Origin: Trifolium pratense
Lineage: Eukaryota > Streptophyta > Magnoliopsida > Fabales > Fabaceae
Direction: 5' to 3'
Length of the DNA: 64,000 nt
Assembly (NCBI RefSeq): GCF_020283565.1
Contig: NC_060061.1
Location: 40,833,362 to 40,897,361 of the forward strand
In this document: one piece after another, positions 11,719 to 22,591 of the stretch
Numbering within the stretch: the stretch's first letter is position 1
Layout: each line of letters starts with the position of its first letter
The notes under the pieces: generated by a model
The model's input: the letters and a program-made list of their open reading frames with translations, nothing else
Told to the model about the DNA's origin: nothing
The model's database searches: none
Program-made: the position numbers and the translations under genes

Positions 11719-12290
11719 CTAAATCAAGTTCCATAGATCAAAGTTAGACATAAAAAACTTACCATGTATTTGTTTATTTTTTTTTCTAATTAAGTTGAAT
11801 GAGAAACAAATATAAAATTAAAGGTATATGTAGATGATCAAAATTATTTTCAGGTTGTTGTTATAGAAATGAGCCACAAAATCGTATCGTTGGGGCATAC
11901 AACTAATGCATGGAAAAATTGTTAGTTACTAATGAATACGTAAAATTTAGTTTTTTTTTATATCTTCTATATTAAAATGAGAATAATTATAATATACTAT
12001 AATTATAAAAAGTTATATATAGACCAAACATTTGTCTCTAAAAAAATCACTTAAATATATATATTTCATAATATTTTTAAAATATTTTTGAGAAAAAAAA
12101 CAATTATAATACACCAATTATAATTTTTATAAACTTAAATGTTTTCACGTTTTTTTGTAAATGAGTTACTAAAGATTGTGATATAGCTTACGATTCATAA
12201 ATGATAAAATTATTTTTCACTAATCAATTAGTTATAGTTAAATTTCTTTAAATCTTCTAAGTAAAAATGAGAATAAATATAGTATTCTAA
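11719..12290. other. 5' flank of copy A
   Basis: Upstream of the copy A start codon. The first 120 bp resemble the flank of copy B; the rest is AT-rich with repeated AATGAGAATAATTATAATA-type phrases that recur near 12267, 20087 and 20496. The promoter must lie here, but no specific element stands out. Confidence 0.4.
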
Positions 12291-13349
12291 GGAGGGTGTA
12301 TTGGATTGTGATTTTATGAGATAATTTGGCAAAAAAAAGTCTTGATGATTTTATGAGATTTTGTTGGACTATATTGATTTTGTGAGATTTTAAAGACTTT
12401 TTTACAAAGACTTTTTTACAATCAAGATTTTTAACACATGATTTGAATGGATTTTGAGAGATTTTTTCAAAAGACTTTTTTACAATCAAAATTTCATAAC
12501 ACTTTATATATTAGGAAAATTTTAAAAGAATCAATAAATTTTAATAAAAGAAATAATATTTTTTTGGGAATCCAAAGATTTTGAAAAAAACCTGACATTT
12601 TTTTTACGTATATGTTTCTTTTTTTTTTGTACATTTTTACGTATATGTTTCTAATCACCAATAAAAACGTTATCACCACCACCACCATTGATGGAAAATA
12701 GAAGCAGATGAATGGGTGACGAAAAAAATTGTTTGCCGTTGTAATTAATCAAAACTTTGTAAAAAAATGTAGAATTTGTTAAAATATTTTTTTGCAAAAA
12801 AATATATTTGATAGGTAAAGAAGAAGAAGAAGAAAACCGGTATAATGATGATGAAAGTAAAAAGTCTTGAAGAGTTTGAAAAATTCTCAAGGCTTTTGGG
12901 GAGATTGTTGAAAAAGTGAACAAAGAAAAGAAGAAAAAACCGGGTGCAGTGATGATGAACTGTGAAAGTAATAAAGAAGAAGAAGAAATTTTATACAGAT
13001 GAAAGTAAAAAGTCTTGGAGAGTTCAAAAAAGTCTCAAGGCTTTTGATGAGATTGTTGAAAAGTCTGTCAAGTGTATTTTCAACTAAAAAGTCTTTCAAA
13101 ATCCATTCCAAACAAGAATCCATCAAAATCGGTAGACTTTTGAATACCAATGGACATTTTAAAAGTAGGAACAAATCTCAATTGAATACCAACGGATTTT
13201 GTTGCCCTGAAAAAAAATCTTATTTGTCTTGATTGAATACCACAAGATTTATTTAACTTTTTTAAAAGTCTTGATCGAATACCTCAAGATTTTTTTGTCA
13301 TAAAAAAGTCTTTTAAAATCCCATGAAATCCCAATCTAATACACCCCCT
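12291..13349. mobile_element. Tourist-like foldback element
   Basis: Starts GGAGGGTGTATTGGATTG and ends with the inverse of AGGGGGTGTATTAGATTG, flanked by TAA on both sides (12288-12290 and 13350-13352). The 1.06 kb interior is largely palindromic and built from repeats such as AGACTTTTTTACAA and AAAAGTCTTGA, so it could fold into a long hairpin. Short open frames on both strands are by-products of that structure. A PIF/Harbinger origin is inferred from the 3-bp target duplication. Confidence 0.7.
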
Positions 13350-13459
13350 TAATTATATTATAAAATTTACTATAAAAGTGAAACACATGATAAATGTGAT
13401 TAAAACTTTAGTTAAATTTAGTATTTTTTTAATATCGTCACCGTATACATGGGCGGATC

Positions 13460-14718
13460 TATTGGTTTGACTGGTAATGGTTTGACTGGTAATCCAACCT
13501 CTGAAGCACTTCAGAGTCTGAAGCAACATAGCCTCTGAACCTCACAACCTCTGAAGCTGATATAAGTTCTGAAGCCCTGTTTTGGTTTTGATACGCGTTT
13601 CTGTTTTACTTAGCTTTTTAGCAATGTTTTAAGAACCGGACCGGACCGGCCGGTTCAACCGGGAACCGGACACAGCAGCGGTCCGGGCTAGTGTTGAGAA
13701 CCGGTAGTCTGCAGAACCGGAAAAAAACCGCTTGAAACCGGTACGAACCGTCCGGAACCGTTCGAACCGGTGAACCAGGGGCGGTTTGAAAAAACCGGCC
13801 GGTTCGGAATCTTTTGAAAATTTTTTAAAAAAAAAAAAAAAAATTCAATTTTTTTTTTCGTTTTCTTTAATTAATATTTTTCTGAAGGAAACAAAGGAGT
13901 AGTAAGGAATTAATCCATAGCCTATATTGGAAAACCTATATTAAATACAATTTAATGCCTAGCTTATAATTTGAGTTTATTGGAAAACCTATTAAATACA
14001 ATTGATACAATTTAATATAATTGATATACTTTTCTGATATGCATTGACCAGCATTGTTTACATGTCTACCTTATTGATATGCATTAATATGCATTCATTG
14101 ATATCTTGATATTTGCCTTAATTGTATAATATATTCTTAATTCTTAACAAACAATTTTAAGTTTATATGATTATGTAAAGTTTATATGATTTTGTCCAAT
14201 TTAAAGTTTAACAATTTCTATGAATTATGAATTTCGAATTTATGTATAATTATTTGGTATAAATTATGCATTTTGGATTTATGATTTCTTTATTTTAAGT
14301 TTCTAAATTTTCTATTTTGTTAATGTTACTTTATTAATTTGTTTATTAGTTGTGAAATAAGAAAGTTATATGAACGGTTCAATATAAACGGTTTAATAAC
14401 GATTGAACCGGTCCGACCGGTTGACCCTTGAACCAGTAGCCACACCGGTTCGACCTCCGATCCGGTTCTTAAAACATTGCTTTTTAGAGTTAGTTAGTTA
14501 GTTTTGTACAATAGTAATTCAGTTACTTTTTGTTTGTCCTGGGTAGTTATGCAGTTACTTGCATTTGAAGTAACCACCTATTGTATATAAACAATTAAGG
14601 CCCTTTGTGGAAGAATAAGATTTTTACTTTTCCTTTATTCAATTTCTGCTTATTCTAAATTCATTCTTCATTCATCTTTCATCCTTCAGTGCTCTTTGTT
14701 TTGGGTTAATCCCCAACA
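13460..14718 (+). repeat. 5' LTR of the copia element (with inserted MITE)
   Basis: Begins TATTGG and ends CCAACA, so the usual TG start is TA; the 3' LTR has the same start. Excluding the 858-bp MITE and its 8-bp duplication, the length is 393 bp, equal to the 3' LTR. It contains a TATATAAA-type box near 14583. Confidence 0.92.
13622..14479. mobile_element. hAT MITE inserted in the 5' LTR
   Basis: Ends CAATGTTTTAAGAACCGG and its inverse CCGGTTCTTAAAACATTG, flanked by an exact 8-bp duplication CTTTTTAG (13614-13621 and 14480-14487). The uninterrupted LTR at the other end gives the empty site. The outer 150 bp are rich in repeated CCGG/GAACCGG units; the core is AT-rich with no ORF. Confidence 0.93.
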
Positions 14719-14735
14719 AAGTGGTATCTAGAGCT
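14719..14735 (+). other. Primer-binding site of the copia element
   Basis: TGGTATCTAGAGC directly downstream of the 5' LTR, a variant of TGGTATCAGAGC complementary to the 3' end of initiator tRNA-Met. Confidence 0.8.
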
Positions 14736-14806
14736 TTCACGATCCAAGGGATCTTGATTCGGATCTTTCACCAAGAAAGAGCATCAAAGGTTGCAGTGAT
14801 TCAATC

Positions 14807-16210
14807 ATGGCTGGGAAGAGTAATTTCCATGCGAATTTGCCAATTCTTGATGGAAAGAACTGGGATACATGGGTCAAACAGATGAATGTGATATTCATTG
14901 TTCAAGAAGTGGATGAACAAGTGAAGACAGTTCTTGATCCATTACCAGCAAATGCAACAGCAGAACAGAGAGCAACGTTCAGAGAAGCACTGAAGAAAGA
15001 TAGCAAAGCTCTATTTCTCATTCATCAATGTGTTGATGCCAAGGTATTTGAGAAGATTGCAGATTTCACAACGTCCAAAGAGGCTTGGGACACTTTGCAG
15101 AAGAGCTATGGTGGTGATGCAAAGGTCAAGAAAGTGAAATTGCAAGCCTTGAAGAGACAATATGAGCTGCTGGAGATGAAGAATGATGAGACAATTGCAG
15201 ATTACTTCACAAGAGTGGTGACTCTCACCAATCAGATGAAGAATTGTGGAAGTAATCTTGCTGAACAGGAAACAGTGGAAAAGGTACTTAGAACTTTAAC
15301 TTCAAAATTTGAGCACATTGTGGTGACAATTGAAGAAACAAAAGACTTAAGTGAAATCAAGATTGAAGACTTACAGAGTACACTTGAGGCTCATGAGATG
15401 AAGCATGGTGGAAGAAACCATGGCAAAGAAGATGAGCAAGCTTTGTTTCTAAAGTTCAAAAAGTACCAAGATGACAAAAAGAAATGGCAGAAAAAGAAAG
15501 AGTTCAAGAAAGGGAAAGAAAGTGTTGAAGACAAGCCTGAATCCTCAAAAGAAGGAGGAGGGAAAAAGAAGAATTATCAAAAGAAGGATAAGAGCACCAT
15601 TCAGTGTTACAATTGTGACAAATATGGTCACTATGCTAAAGAATGTAAGGCTCCTAAGAAGAACCAAAGTCAAAACAGTGGAGAAGAAGCAAATGTGGCA
15701 CAGGATGATTCAACATCAGAAAATGATGTGAATTTCATGGTGACAATTACTGATGAAGCAGCAGATTCCATGGTTTGGTACTTTGATACAGGGTGCTCAA
15801 ATCATATGACAGGGAATAGAAGCATCTTAACTGATTTTGACAAGTGTTTCAACACAAAGATCAGGCTAGCAGATAGCAATTCCATTGCAGCTGAAGGCAT
15901 TGGAAATGTAGTGATACAGAGAAATAATGGAAGGAAAGCAGTGATTGAGAAAGTTCTATATGTGCTTGGTATGAAATGTAACTTGATGAATGTAGGTCAG
16001 TTACTTGAGAAAGGGTTCAGGGTAGTGCTAGAAGATGAAGCACTGAAACTCTTTGATTCAAAGAACAGATTAATTCTGAAAACAGCACAAAGCAAGAATA
16101 GAACCTTCAAGAGTCAAATCAAAGCAATTGAAGCTGAATGCTTAGTTACAACTGTTGAAAGTAAAGACAGTGACTTATGGCACAAGAGGTATGGTCATTT
16201 GAATTTCTAA
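14807..16210 (+). CDS. Copia gag and protease (first part of polyprotein)
   Basis: 467 codons from the first Met to a TAA at 16208-16210. Residues 1-200 are the copia Gag (UBN2-type) domain. A CCHC zinc knuckle CYNCDKYGHYAKEC is at 267-280 after a Lys-rich stretch. The aspartic protease active site DTG is at 327-329. The frame ends inside the GAG-pre-integrase motif (LWHKRYGHLNF). The following frame begins without shift, so the stop is a single nonsense codon rather than a domain boundary. Confidence 0.92.
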   Translation: MAGKSNFHANLPILDGKNWDTWVKQMNVIFIVQEVDEQVKTVLDPLPANATAEQRATFREALKKDSKALFLIHQCVDAKVFEKIADFTTSKEAWDTLQKSYGGDAKVKKVKLQALKRQYELLEMKNDETIADYFTRVVTLTNQMKNCGSNLAEQETVEKVLRTLTSKFEHIVVTIEETKDLSEIKIEDLQSTLEAHEMKHGGRNHGKEDEQALFLKFKKYQDDKKKWQKKKEFKKGKESVEDKPESSKEGGGKKKNYQKKDKSTIQCYNCDKYGHYAKECKAPKKNQSQNSGEEANVAQDDSTSENDVNFMVTITDEAADSMVWYFDTGCSNHMTGNRSILTDFDKCFNTKIRLADSNSIAAEGIGNVVIQRNNGRKAVIEKVLYVLGMKCNLMNVGQLLEKGFRVVLEDEALKLFDSKNRLILKTAQSKNRTFKSQIKAIEAECLVTTVESKDSDLWHKRYGHLNF

Positions 16211-18871
16211 AGCTTGTCTATGCTTAATTCAAAGAACATGGTGTTAGGACTGCCTAGTGTTATACCTCCAGTCGATACATGCACTGTATGTTTGTTAGGA
16301 AAACATCCTAGATCATCTTTTAAAAGTAACTTGCCTATGAGATCTAGTGAAGTGCTAAATGTTGTGCATTCTGATATTTGTGGACCAATTGATGTGTTAT
16401 CAACTGGTGGAAACAAATATTTTATCACATTTGTTGATGAGTATTCAAGGATGATATGGCTATATCATATAAAGGCTAAAAGTGATGCATTTGAAGTGTT
16501 TAAGAAATTTAAAACACTGGTTGAAAAACAAAGTGATAAGTCAATAAAAGTGTTGAGAACTGATGGTGGAGGAGAATATACATCAAAGGAGTTTGAGAAT
16601 TATTGCAAAGAGCAAGGCATAATTCATGAAATTACAGCACCATACACTCCTCAACACAATGGTCTTGCTGAGAGAAGGAATAGAACTATCCTGGATATGG
16701 CTAGAAGCATGGTAAAGCAGAAGGGTTTGCCACATAGATTTTGGGGTGAGGCAGTTTCTACTGCAGTATATATCCTAAACAGATGTCCTACCAAATGCTT
16801 AGACAAAGTGCCAGAAGCTATATGGAGTGGTTCAATTCCATCTGTGAAACACTTGAAGGTGTTTGGTTCCTTGAGTTACAAGCATGTGCCAGATGCAAAG
16901 AGAAAGAAGCTAGATGACAAAAGTGAACATGTGATATTTGTTGGATATCATAGAACTGGTGCATATAGACTGTATAATCCCACATCAGACAAGATAGAGA
17001 TCAGCAGAGATGTGAAAGTACTTGAGAATGAAAGCTGGGATTGGAAACAGAAATCTGTATCTAAGAAAACTTGTGAAGTAGACTTGGATGATGGATTGAG
17101 CAACATAGATGAACCAGTTACTTTTGTTAATCCAAATCAAGGTACTAATCATGAAGAAGATATGCACACCTCAAGTGATGATGATGATAGAGTTCATCTG
17201 ACATCAAGACCTCACAGAGTTACTCAGATTCCAAGAAGGTTAGCAGATTGTGAAATGGTTCCAGATAATGCTGTAGACAATGAGGGTGACATTGTGCATT
17301 ATGCTATGCTTGCAGACACTGAACCTTTAGATGTCAAGAGTGCACTAAAGAGTAAAGTGTGGTTAGAAGCAATGATTGATGAGCTGAAGTCAATTGAAAA
17401 GAATAAGACATGGGACCTGTGCAAGCTACCTTCAGAGAAAAGAGCAATTGATGTGAAGTGGGTGTACAAAGTGAAGCAAAATCTTGAGGGCCAAGTAGTC
17501 AAGTACAAGGCAAGACTTGTGGCCAAAGGTTTTCTGCAAAAGCAAGGCCTAGACTATGATGAAGTATTCTCTCCTATTGCAAGGCATGAAACTATAAGGC
17601 TGGTTATTGCACTAGCTTGTAGCAGAAGATGGCCTTTATTCCATTTAGATGTAAAGTCAGCATTCTTAAATGGACCACTGGAAGAAGATGTATATGTCAA
17701 GCAACCACCTGGTTTTGAATTGAAAGGTAAAGAAGATAAAGTGCGGAAACTGAACAAAGCCTTGTATGGTTTGAAACAAGCTCCAAGAGCTTGGAACAAG
17801 AGAATTGACCAATTCTTTGTTGTACAAGGATTTGTGAAATGTAGTATGGAATATGGTGTGTATGTTAAACACAGTGAGAACAAGCATATGTTAATCATAT
17901 GTTTGTATGTTGATGACTTGTTAGTGACTGGTAGCTCACTAGCAGAGATTGAAGATTTCAAATCACAGATGAAGAGTGAATTTGAAATGACCGACTTGGG
18001 AAAGCTCACCTATTTCTTAGGAATGGAGCTGTTATATACTGCAAAGGGGGTGATACTGCATCAAGCAAAATATGCCACTGAGATTTTGAGAAAGTTTGAA
18101 ATGCTTGATTGCAATTCATCAGTCACACCTGCAGACACAAGACTTAAGCTGGAAATAGATGAAAATAGTGATACTATGGACTCTACTATATTCAGACAAT
18201 TGATTGGTTCACTAAGGTACTTGTGTCAAACTAGACCTAATATTAGCTATGCAGTTGGCTATGTAAGCAGGTTTATGAGCAAACCACTGAAGCCTCATCT
18301 ACTGGCTGCCAAGAGGATACTCAGATACATCAATGGCACAATACACTATGGTGTGTTATTTCCATATTCAAAAGATAGTGTGAAACTTGAATTATATGGA
18401 TTCTCTGATGCTGATTGGTGTGGAGACAAAGTAGACAGGAGGAGTACTAGTGGTTATTTGTTTAAATTCCAAAATGCACCAGTCTCATGGTGTTCTAAGA
18501 AGCAGTCAGTGATTGCTCTCTCTAGCTGTGAAGCAGAATACGTTGCAGGATCTTTGGCTGCTTGTCAAGCTAATTGGCTACAATCACTTCTTAATGAAAT
18601 GAAGATCATTGACAACATCACGGTAATGCTGAAGATTGACAACAAATCAGCAATTAACTTGGCTAAAAATCCTGTTAGTCATGGTAAAAGTAAACACATT
18701 GAGACAAGATTTCACTTCCTTAGGGACCAAGTCAACAAAGGAAAGTTAAGCTTGGAGTATTGTTCCACTGACAATCAACAAGCTGATATAATGACTAAGG
18801 CTGTGAAGAGAGATCAGTTCCTCAAGCTCAGGAGGGAAATAGGGATTGTATGCTTCGATAGCTTGTCTTAA
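16211..18871 (+). CDS. Copia integrase, reverse transcriptase and RNase H (second part of polyprotein)
   Basis: Continues in the same frame after the stop codon and runs 885 residues to a TAA at 18869-18871, beside the polypurine tract. The integrase zinc finger ends at CTVCLLGK; the catalytic triad is Asp54, Asp117, Glu153 (D,D-35-E spacing; [23 protein letters not shown]). RT shows [11 protein letters not shown] and YVDD (565-568), and RNase H has SDADWCGD and CEAEY. All catalytic residues are present. There is no natural start codon at the beginning, so translation would require readthrough or rescue from another copy. Confidence 0.92.
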   Translation, partial: SLSMLNSKNMVLGLPSVIPPVDTCTVCLLGKHPRSSFKSNLPMRSSEVLNVVHSDICGPIDVLSTGGNKYFITFVDEYSRMIWLYHIKAKSDAFEVFKKFKTLVEKQSDKSIKVLRTDGGGEYTSKEFENYCKEQGIIHEITAPYTPQHNGLAERRNRTILDMARSMVKQKGLPHRFWGEAVSTAVYILNRCPTKCLDKVPEAIWSGSIPSVKHLKVFGSLSYKHVPDAKRKKLDDKSEHVIFVGYHRTGAYRLYNPTSDKIEISRDVKVLENESWDWKQKSVSKKTCEVDLDDGLSNIDEPVTFVNPNQGTNHEEDMHTSSDDDDRVHLTSRPHRVTQIPRRLADCEMVPDNAVDNEGDIVHYAMLADTEPLDVKSALKSKVWLEAMIDELKSIEKNKTWDLCKLPSEKRAIDVKWVYKVKQNLEGQVVKYKARLVAKGFLQKQGLDYDEVFSPIARHETIRLVIALACSRRWPLFHLDVKSAFLNGPLEEDVYVKQPPGFELKGKEDKVRKLNKALYGLKQAPRAWNKRIDQFFVVQGFVKCSMEYGVYVKHSENKHMLIICLYVDDLLVTGSSLAEIEDFKSQMKSEFEMTDLGKLTYFLGMELLYTAKGVILHQAKYATEILRKFEMLDCNSSVTPADTRLKLEIDENSDTMDSTIFRQLIGSLRYLCQTRPNISYAVGYVSRFMSKPLKPHLLAAKRILRYINGTIHYGVLFPYSKDSVKLELYGFSDADWCGDKVDRRSTSGYLFKFQNAPVSWCSKKQSVIALSSCEAEYVAGSLAACQANWLQSLLNEMKIIDNITVMLKIDNKSAINLAKNPVSHGKSKHIETRFHFLRDQVNKGKLSLEYCSTDNQQADIMTKAVKRDQFLKLRREIGIVCFDSLS

Positions 18872-18878
18872 GGAGGAG
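18870..18878 (+). other. Polypurine tract of the copia element
   Basis: AAGGAGGAG immediately before the 3' LTR, the plus-strand primer for reverse transcription. Confidence 0.8.
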
Positions 18879-19271
18879 TATTGGTTTGACTGGTAATGGT
18901 TTGACTGGTAATCCAAGCTCTGAAGCACTTCAGAGTCTGAAGCAACATAGCCTCTGAACCTCACAACCTCTGAAGCTGATATAAGTTCTGAAGCTTTGTT
19001 TTGGTTCTGATACGCGTTTCTGTTTTACTTAGCTTTTTAGAGTTAGTTAGTTAGTTTTGTACGGTAGTAATTCAGTTACTTTTTGTTTGTCCTAGGTAGT
19101 TATGCAGTTACTTACATTTGAAGTAACCACCTATTGTATATAAACAATTAAGGCCCTTTGTGGAAGAATAAGATTTTTACTTTTCCTTTATTCAATTTCT
19201 GCTTATTCTAAATTCATTCTTCATTCATCTTTCATCCTTCAGTGCTCTTTGTTTTGGGTTAATCCCCAACA
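18879..19271 (+). repeat. 3' LTR of the copia element
   Basis: 393 bp from TATTGG to CCAACA, with the GGATC target duplication immediately after. Uninterrupted, so it serves as the reference for the MITE-bearing 5' LTR. Confidence 0.93.
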
Positions 19272-20084
19272 GGATCGACATACAGTTGAGGGTGTGCAGC
19301 TGCACACCCTGAACTTTTAAAATTTGTACCTATAATCTTGTATTTTTGTTGTTTGCACACCCTGAAATTTTCTTTTTGCACCCATGATTCACTATTGCTA
19401 TCACAAAGGAATAACAATTGCAGAAAAAGAAGTAAAGTAACGTATAACAGTAGATGGAAAAAGAAGAAGAATGGAAGAAGTCACTGGAAAAGAAGAAGAG
19501 TGGAAGAAGACGAGAAATAAAATGTGACGGCTCCTTTCTTTGAAAAGATACAATTAGGGTTTTGTGTGTGTGTCATGGGCTTGGGCCACTAAATGATCCG
19601 TAAACTAAATATGACTTTGTGTTAAGAGGTGGTCACAAAGAGAGTTTAATCGCGGTAAATGACTTTGGACAATTTGGAGCAAAAAGATAATTAATTAAAA
19701 CTCTGGAAAAGTTATACCACTACATGCTATTCATGATAAATATTATATATATTGGTTTTTTTTTCTCTACGAAGATTATCTTGTTATATTTTTTTTTATA
19801 AAAAAATTATCTCTTTTTATTTAAATTTAAATAATTTTATTTAATCTCAATTTCCTAATTCTAATATATATTGTGTGTTATAAAAAATATTGATGAAATA
19901 AAAAATTTGTTCTTGCAATCATAATTCAGTTGGTATGAACATTGTAATATAAGGGCCGAAATTTGAATTTGAAATTCTTCACGTATTTAGCTTAAGGTAC
20001 TAAAAAATTTGACAAAGAAAAAAAATTCACCGGTAAAGTCTGCACCTCCTGATACAGGGTCCTGGATCCGCCACTGACCGTATA

Positions 20085-21658
20085 AATGAGAATAAATATA
20101 CTAAACAAAACTACAAATGAGAACTTTGCATTCTTTAACGTTATTTTTTTTTTTGGAAATGGATCGCTAAAGAAGTTTTTTTTTTTTTGAGTTACGCTAA
20201 AGAAGTTGTTGGCATATACGAGTTGAGATCCTCTTCATTTTCTATAATTTCCATTTCTTCTATTATCAAAGTTTTTAAATGTTTTTGGGTGTATAAAAAA
20301 TATTTGGACTAACTTAATATCATATTTTTGCATTTATATTCCCAAAACTATATAATAATGGAGGAAATGGAAATAATGAGAAATGAAGAGGATCCTAACT
20401 CCTGAAATGTACAATTTATACACGATATAAATATTTGTCATTAACCAATAAATAAAATTTTGCATTTTTTATTTAATAGTGTCGATATAAAAATGAGAAT
20501 AATTATAATACACTAATTATAATTTTATTTTTCCGAATTTTTTTTTATACTTTAATTTTTTAATGTTGCTTTTTTAAAAATGATTACTAAAGAAATCATT
20601 GATGCATACAATTTAAACACTATTTAGAGGCTGTTTGTTACAATTTAAAAAAAAATCAGAATCTAAAAATAATCAGAAAACAATTAAAAAAGAGAAGCTG
20701 CTAAGAGTAGCTAAAAATTGAGGTTATTTAATAATTAAAAAAAAACATTTTTACATTTTTTTTATAAGCAACGTTTTTACATGTTGTATCCAAACAAATT
20801 AAAAATTATATTATTAAAAAAAGTGATTTTTATTACAATAAACAAACACAAAGTAAATTTTACTTTTCTTCTATTATTAATATATTAAAATCGATTATCA
20901 CCAAAGTTACTAATTTATCCTAATTACTTTTAACCGCGTTGCAAGTTTTATATCATTCATTGTAATTTCACTAAAAAATATTAAAAAAATATAGAAATAA
21001 TATAAGATAAATACATAAAAAAAAAGAAGATGATATGCTTAAAAATAGAAACAAAACATATATTATAGATTGAAACAAAACAAAACGAATATATTCTCAT
21101 AAAAATAGCAACAAAACAGATTAATACGATCAACTCAATAATTTATTAAAAGAAGACAAAAAAAAGTCAATAAAAAAATGATAGGAAAAATAAGATTAAT
21201 ATGCATAAAATTAAGAATATATAAATAGAAATAGAAACATAAACAATATTTTTCATTAAAAAAATACACTATTAACTATTAATAATAATATAATACTTAA
21301 TAAAATAAAGTTAATCACTATCAAATTTACTAAATTATCCTAAATATTCCTAATCAAATTTCTAATTTTTTATTAAAAAATATACACGGGACTATTATTT
21401 GTGACAAATACATAAAAAAATTTGTGACAGATACATAAAAAATTGGATAATTTATCATCGATAATTATAATCAAATTTATTCATTTAATAAGTTTTACAA
21501 AAAAATAGCACAATAGTTTCACTTATATTTTCACAATATTATATAACAAATTATTAAATATTTTATTCTAAATAAATTTTCTACCTTAATATAAATGACA
21601 AACTTAAATATCGAATAAAAGTCAATGACACGTGCGAATGTACGGGTCTTTAAACTAG
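20085..21658 (+). repeat. Repeat relic with Helitron-like 3' end
   Basis: AT-rich DNA without a gene. Positions 20880-21640 are an inverted, diverged copy of the sequence in intron 1 of copies A and B (4690-5420 and 35400-37470). It ends with a degenerate GTGCG...ACGGGT hairpin and TTTAAACTAG|T (21655-21658), the CTRR-type end of Helitrons. The left end was not found and no RepHel gene is present. Confidence 0.45.
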
Positions 21659-22591
21659 TTTCTATAAAATCTCTAAAAAATAATCTCTAAATTGTACCGG
21701 TCATATTTGTCTTTTAACTACATGTTGAGAGTAGGATTTTGTTGTAATTATTGTTGTCAAAATCGCATTTTAACTCGTAAAATAAAAAAATGTTAAATCG
21801 GATGTAAAATCGTTTTTGGTAAACTCGAAGAAAAAATGAGTTTAGATCACATGACACGTACTTTCCCTCCTTTCAATTTTTTTAAATTATTTTCTTCCTT
21901 CAAACTCAAGGAAACAAATTTGTGAGCCAAAAAAGTCATCTCCCTCTCATTTTGTTTAAGTGGGACAAAAATGAAGTTAAAGAAGAGGGGTTTAGTTTTC
22001 AATTTTTTTCCTCATTTCTTTTATTAATATTATTATAGAGTGAGTTTATGTGATTAATTATATATTCAAAAGAAATTGCGAAAGTGTCATAAAATCATTT
22101 TCTGTATATGAGTAGACTTGTAATGAAATGATCCTTAGTTGTTTTGAAAAGATTTTTGAAAATTCCTATTTAGGTACTCTCCAAACTGAAACAAGCTTTT
22201 TCTTCATTTCCGAAACGACGAAAAGGGATATATGGTTTGAGTCGTGTTAATTTTATAGCTGATTAGTGTCGCTTTATAGACTGTATAATTTGTCTATCGA
22301 CTGAAACAAATGGTAAGACAAAACTAGCAACCAGATAATATTATGTCTCCAAATCAGTTGCTAAGTTGATCGCTAAAAGTAGATAAAATTAATTTAATAA
22401 AATGGTCACAAAATAAATCGCCAAACTCCGTCTCTATACATTCATGTGATTAGAGATGTTTTGGAAATCAAAGTTTAAGAGGATGCCCTATGTTTATTAA
22501 TTCTCAGAAGCTTAAGGCTCTAAATATTTGTGTAATTACTTGTAGAGCTTCATTATTATATCTTTTATGTGGTCATGAAATGGTAAGACTT
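21659..22591. other. Intergenic, nothing recognised
   Basis: AT-rich intergenic sequence with no supported gene or complete repeat. Its last part (22505-22590) resembles 47760-47830. Confidence 0.4.

Larger units (their letters stand above)
13460..19271 (+). mobile_element. Ty1/copia LTR retrotransposon, nearly intact
   Basis: Full-length element with 393-bp LTRs, a primer-binding site, gag-pol in copia order (gag, protease, integrase, RT, RNase H) and a polypurine tract. It is flanked by GGATC at 13455-13459 and 19272-19276. The 5' LTR carries an 858-bp MITE. The two LTRs differ by about eight substitutions by eye, suggesting a recent insertion. The polyprotein is broken by one in-frame stop codon. 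It belongs to the TNT1-94/Tork-like type of plant copia; the exact lineage was not determined. Confidence 0.95.
13448..20076. mobile_element. hAT-like non-autonomous element, split by a copia insertion
   Basis: Left end CATGGGCGGATC and right end GGATCCGCCACTG are imperfect inverted repeats, flanked by the 8-bp duplication ACCGTATA (13440-13447 and 20077-20084), as for hAT elements. About 0.8 kb of element sequence remains, 13448-13459 and 19272-20076; the middle is the later copia insertion. Near the right part there is a palindrome GGGTGTGCAGCTGCACACCC (19289-19308). No transposase is present. Confidence 0.75.

Noticed and set aside
12238..13232. Cluster of Phe/Ser/Leu/Lys-rich frames on both strands
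   Set aside because: They lie in the self-complementary Tourist-like foldback element and have low-complexity composition.
15471..17887. Lys/Arg-rich plus frame and minus-strand frames inside the copia gag-pol region
   Set aside because: Out-of-frame shadows of a well-supported polyprotein.
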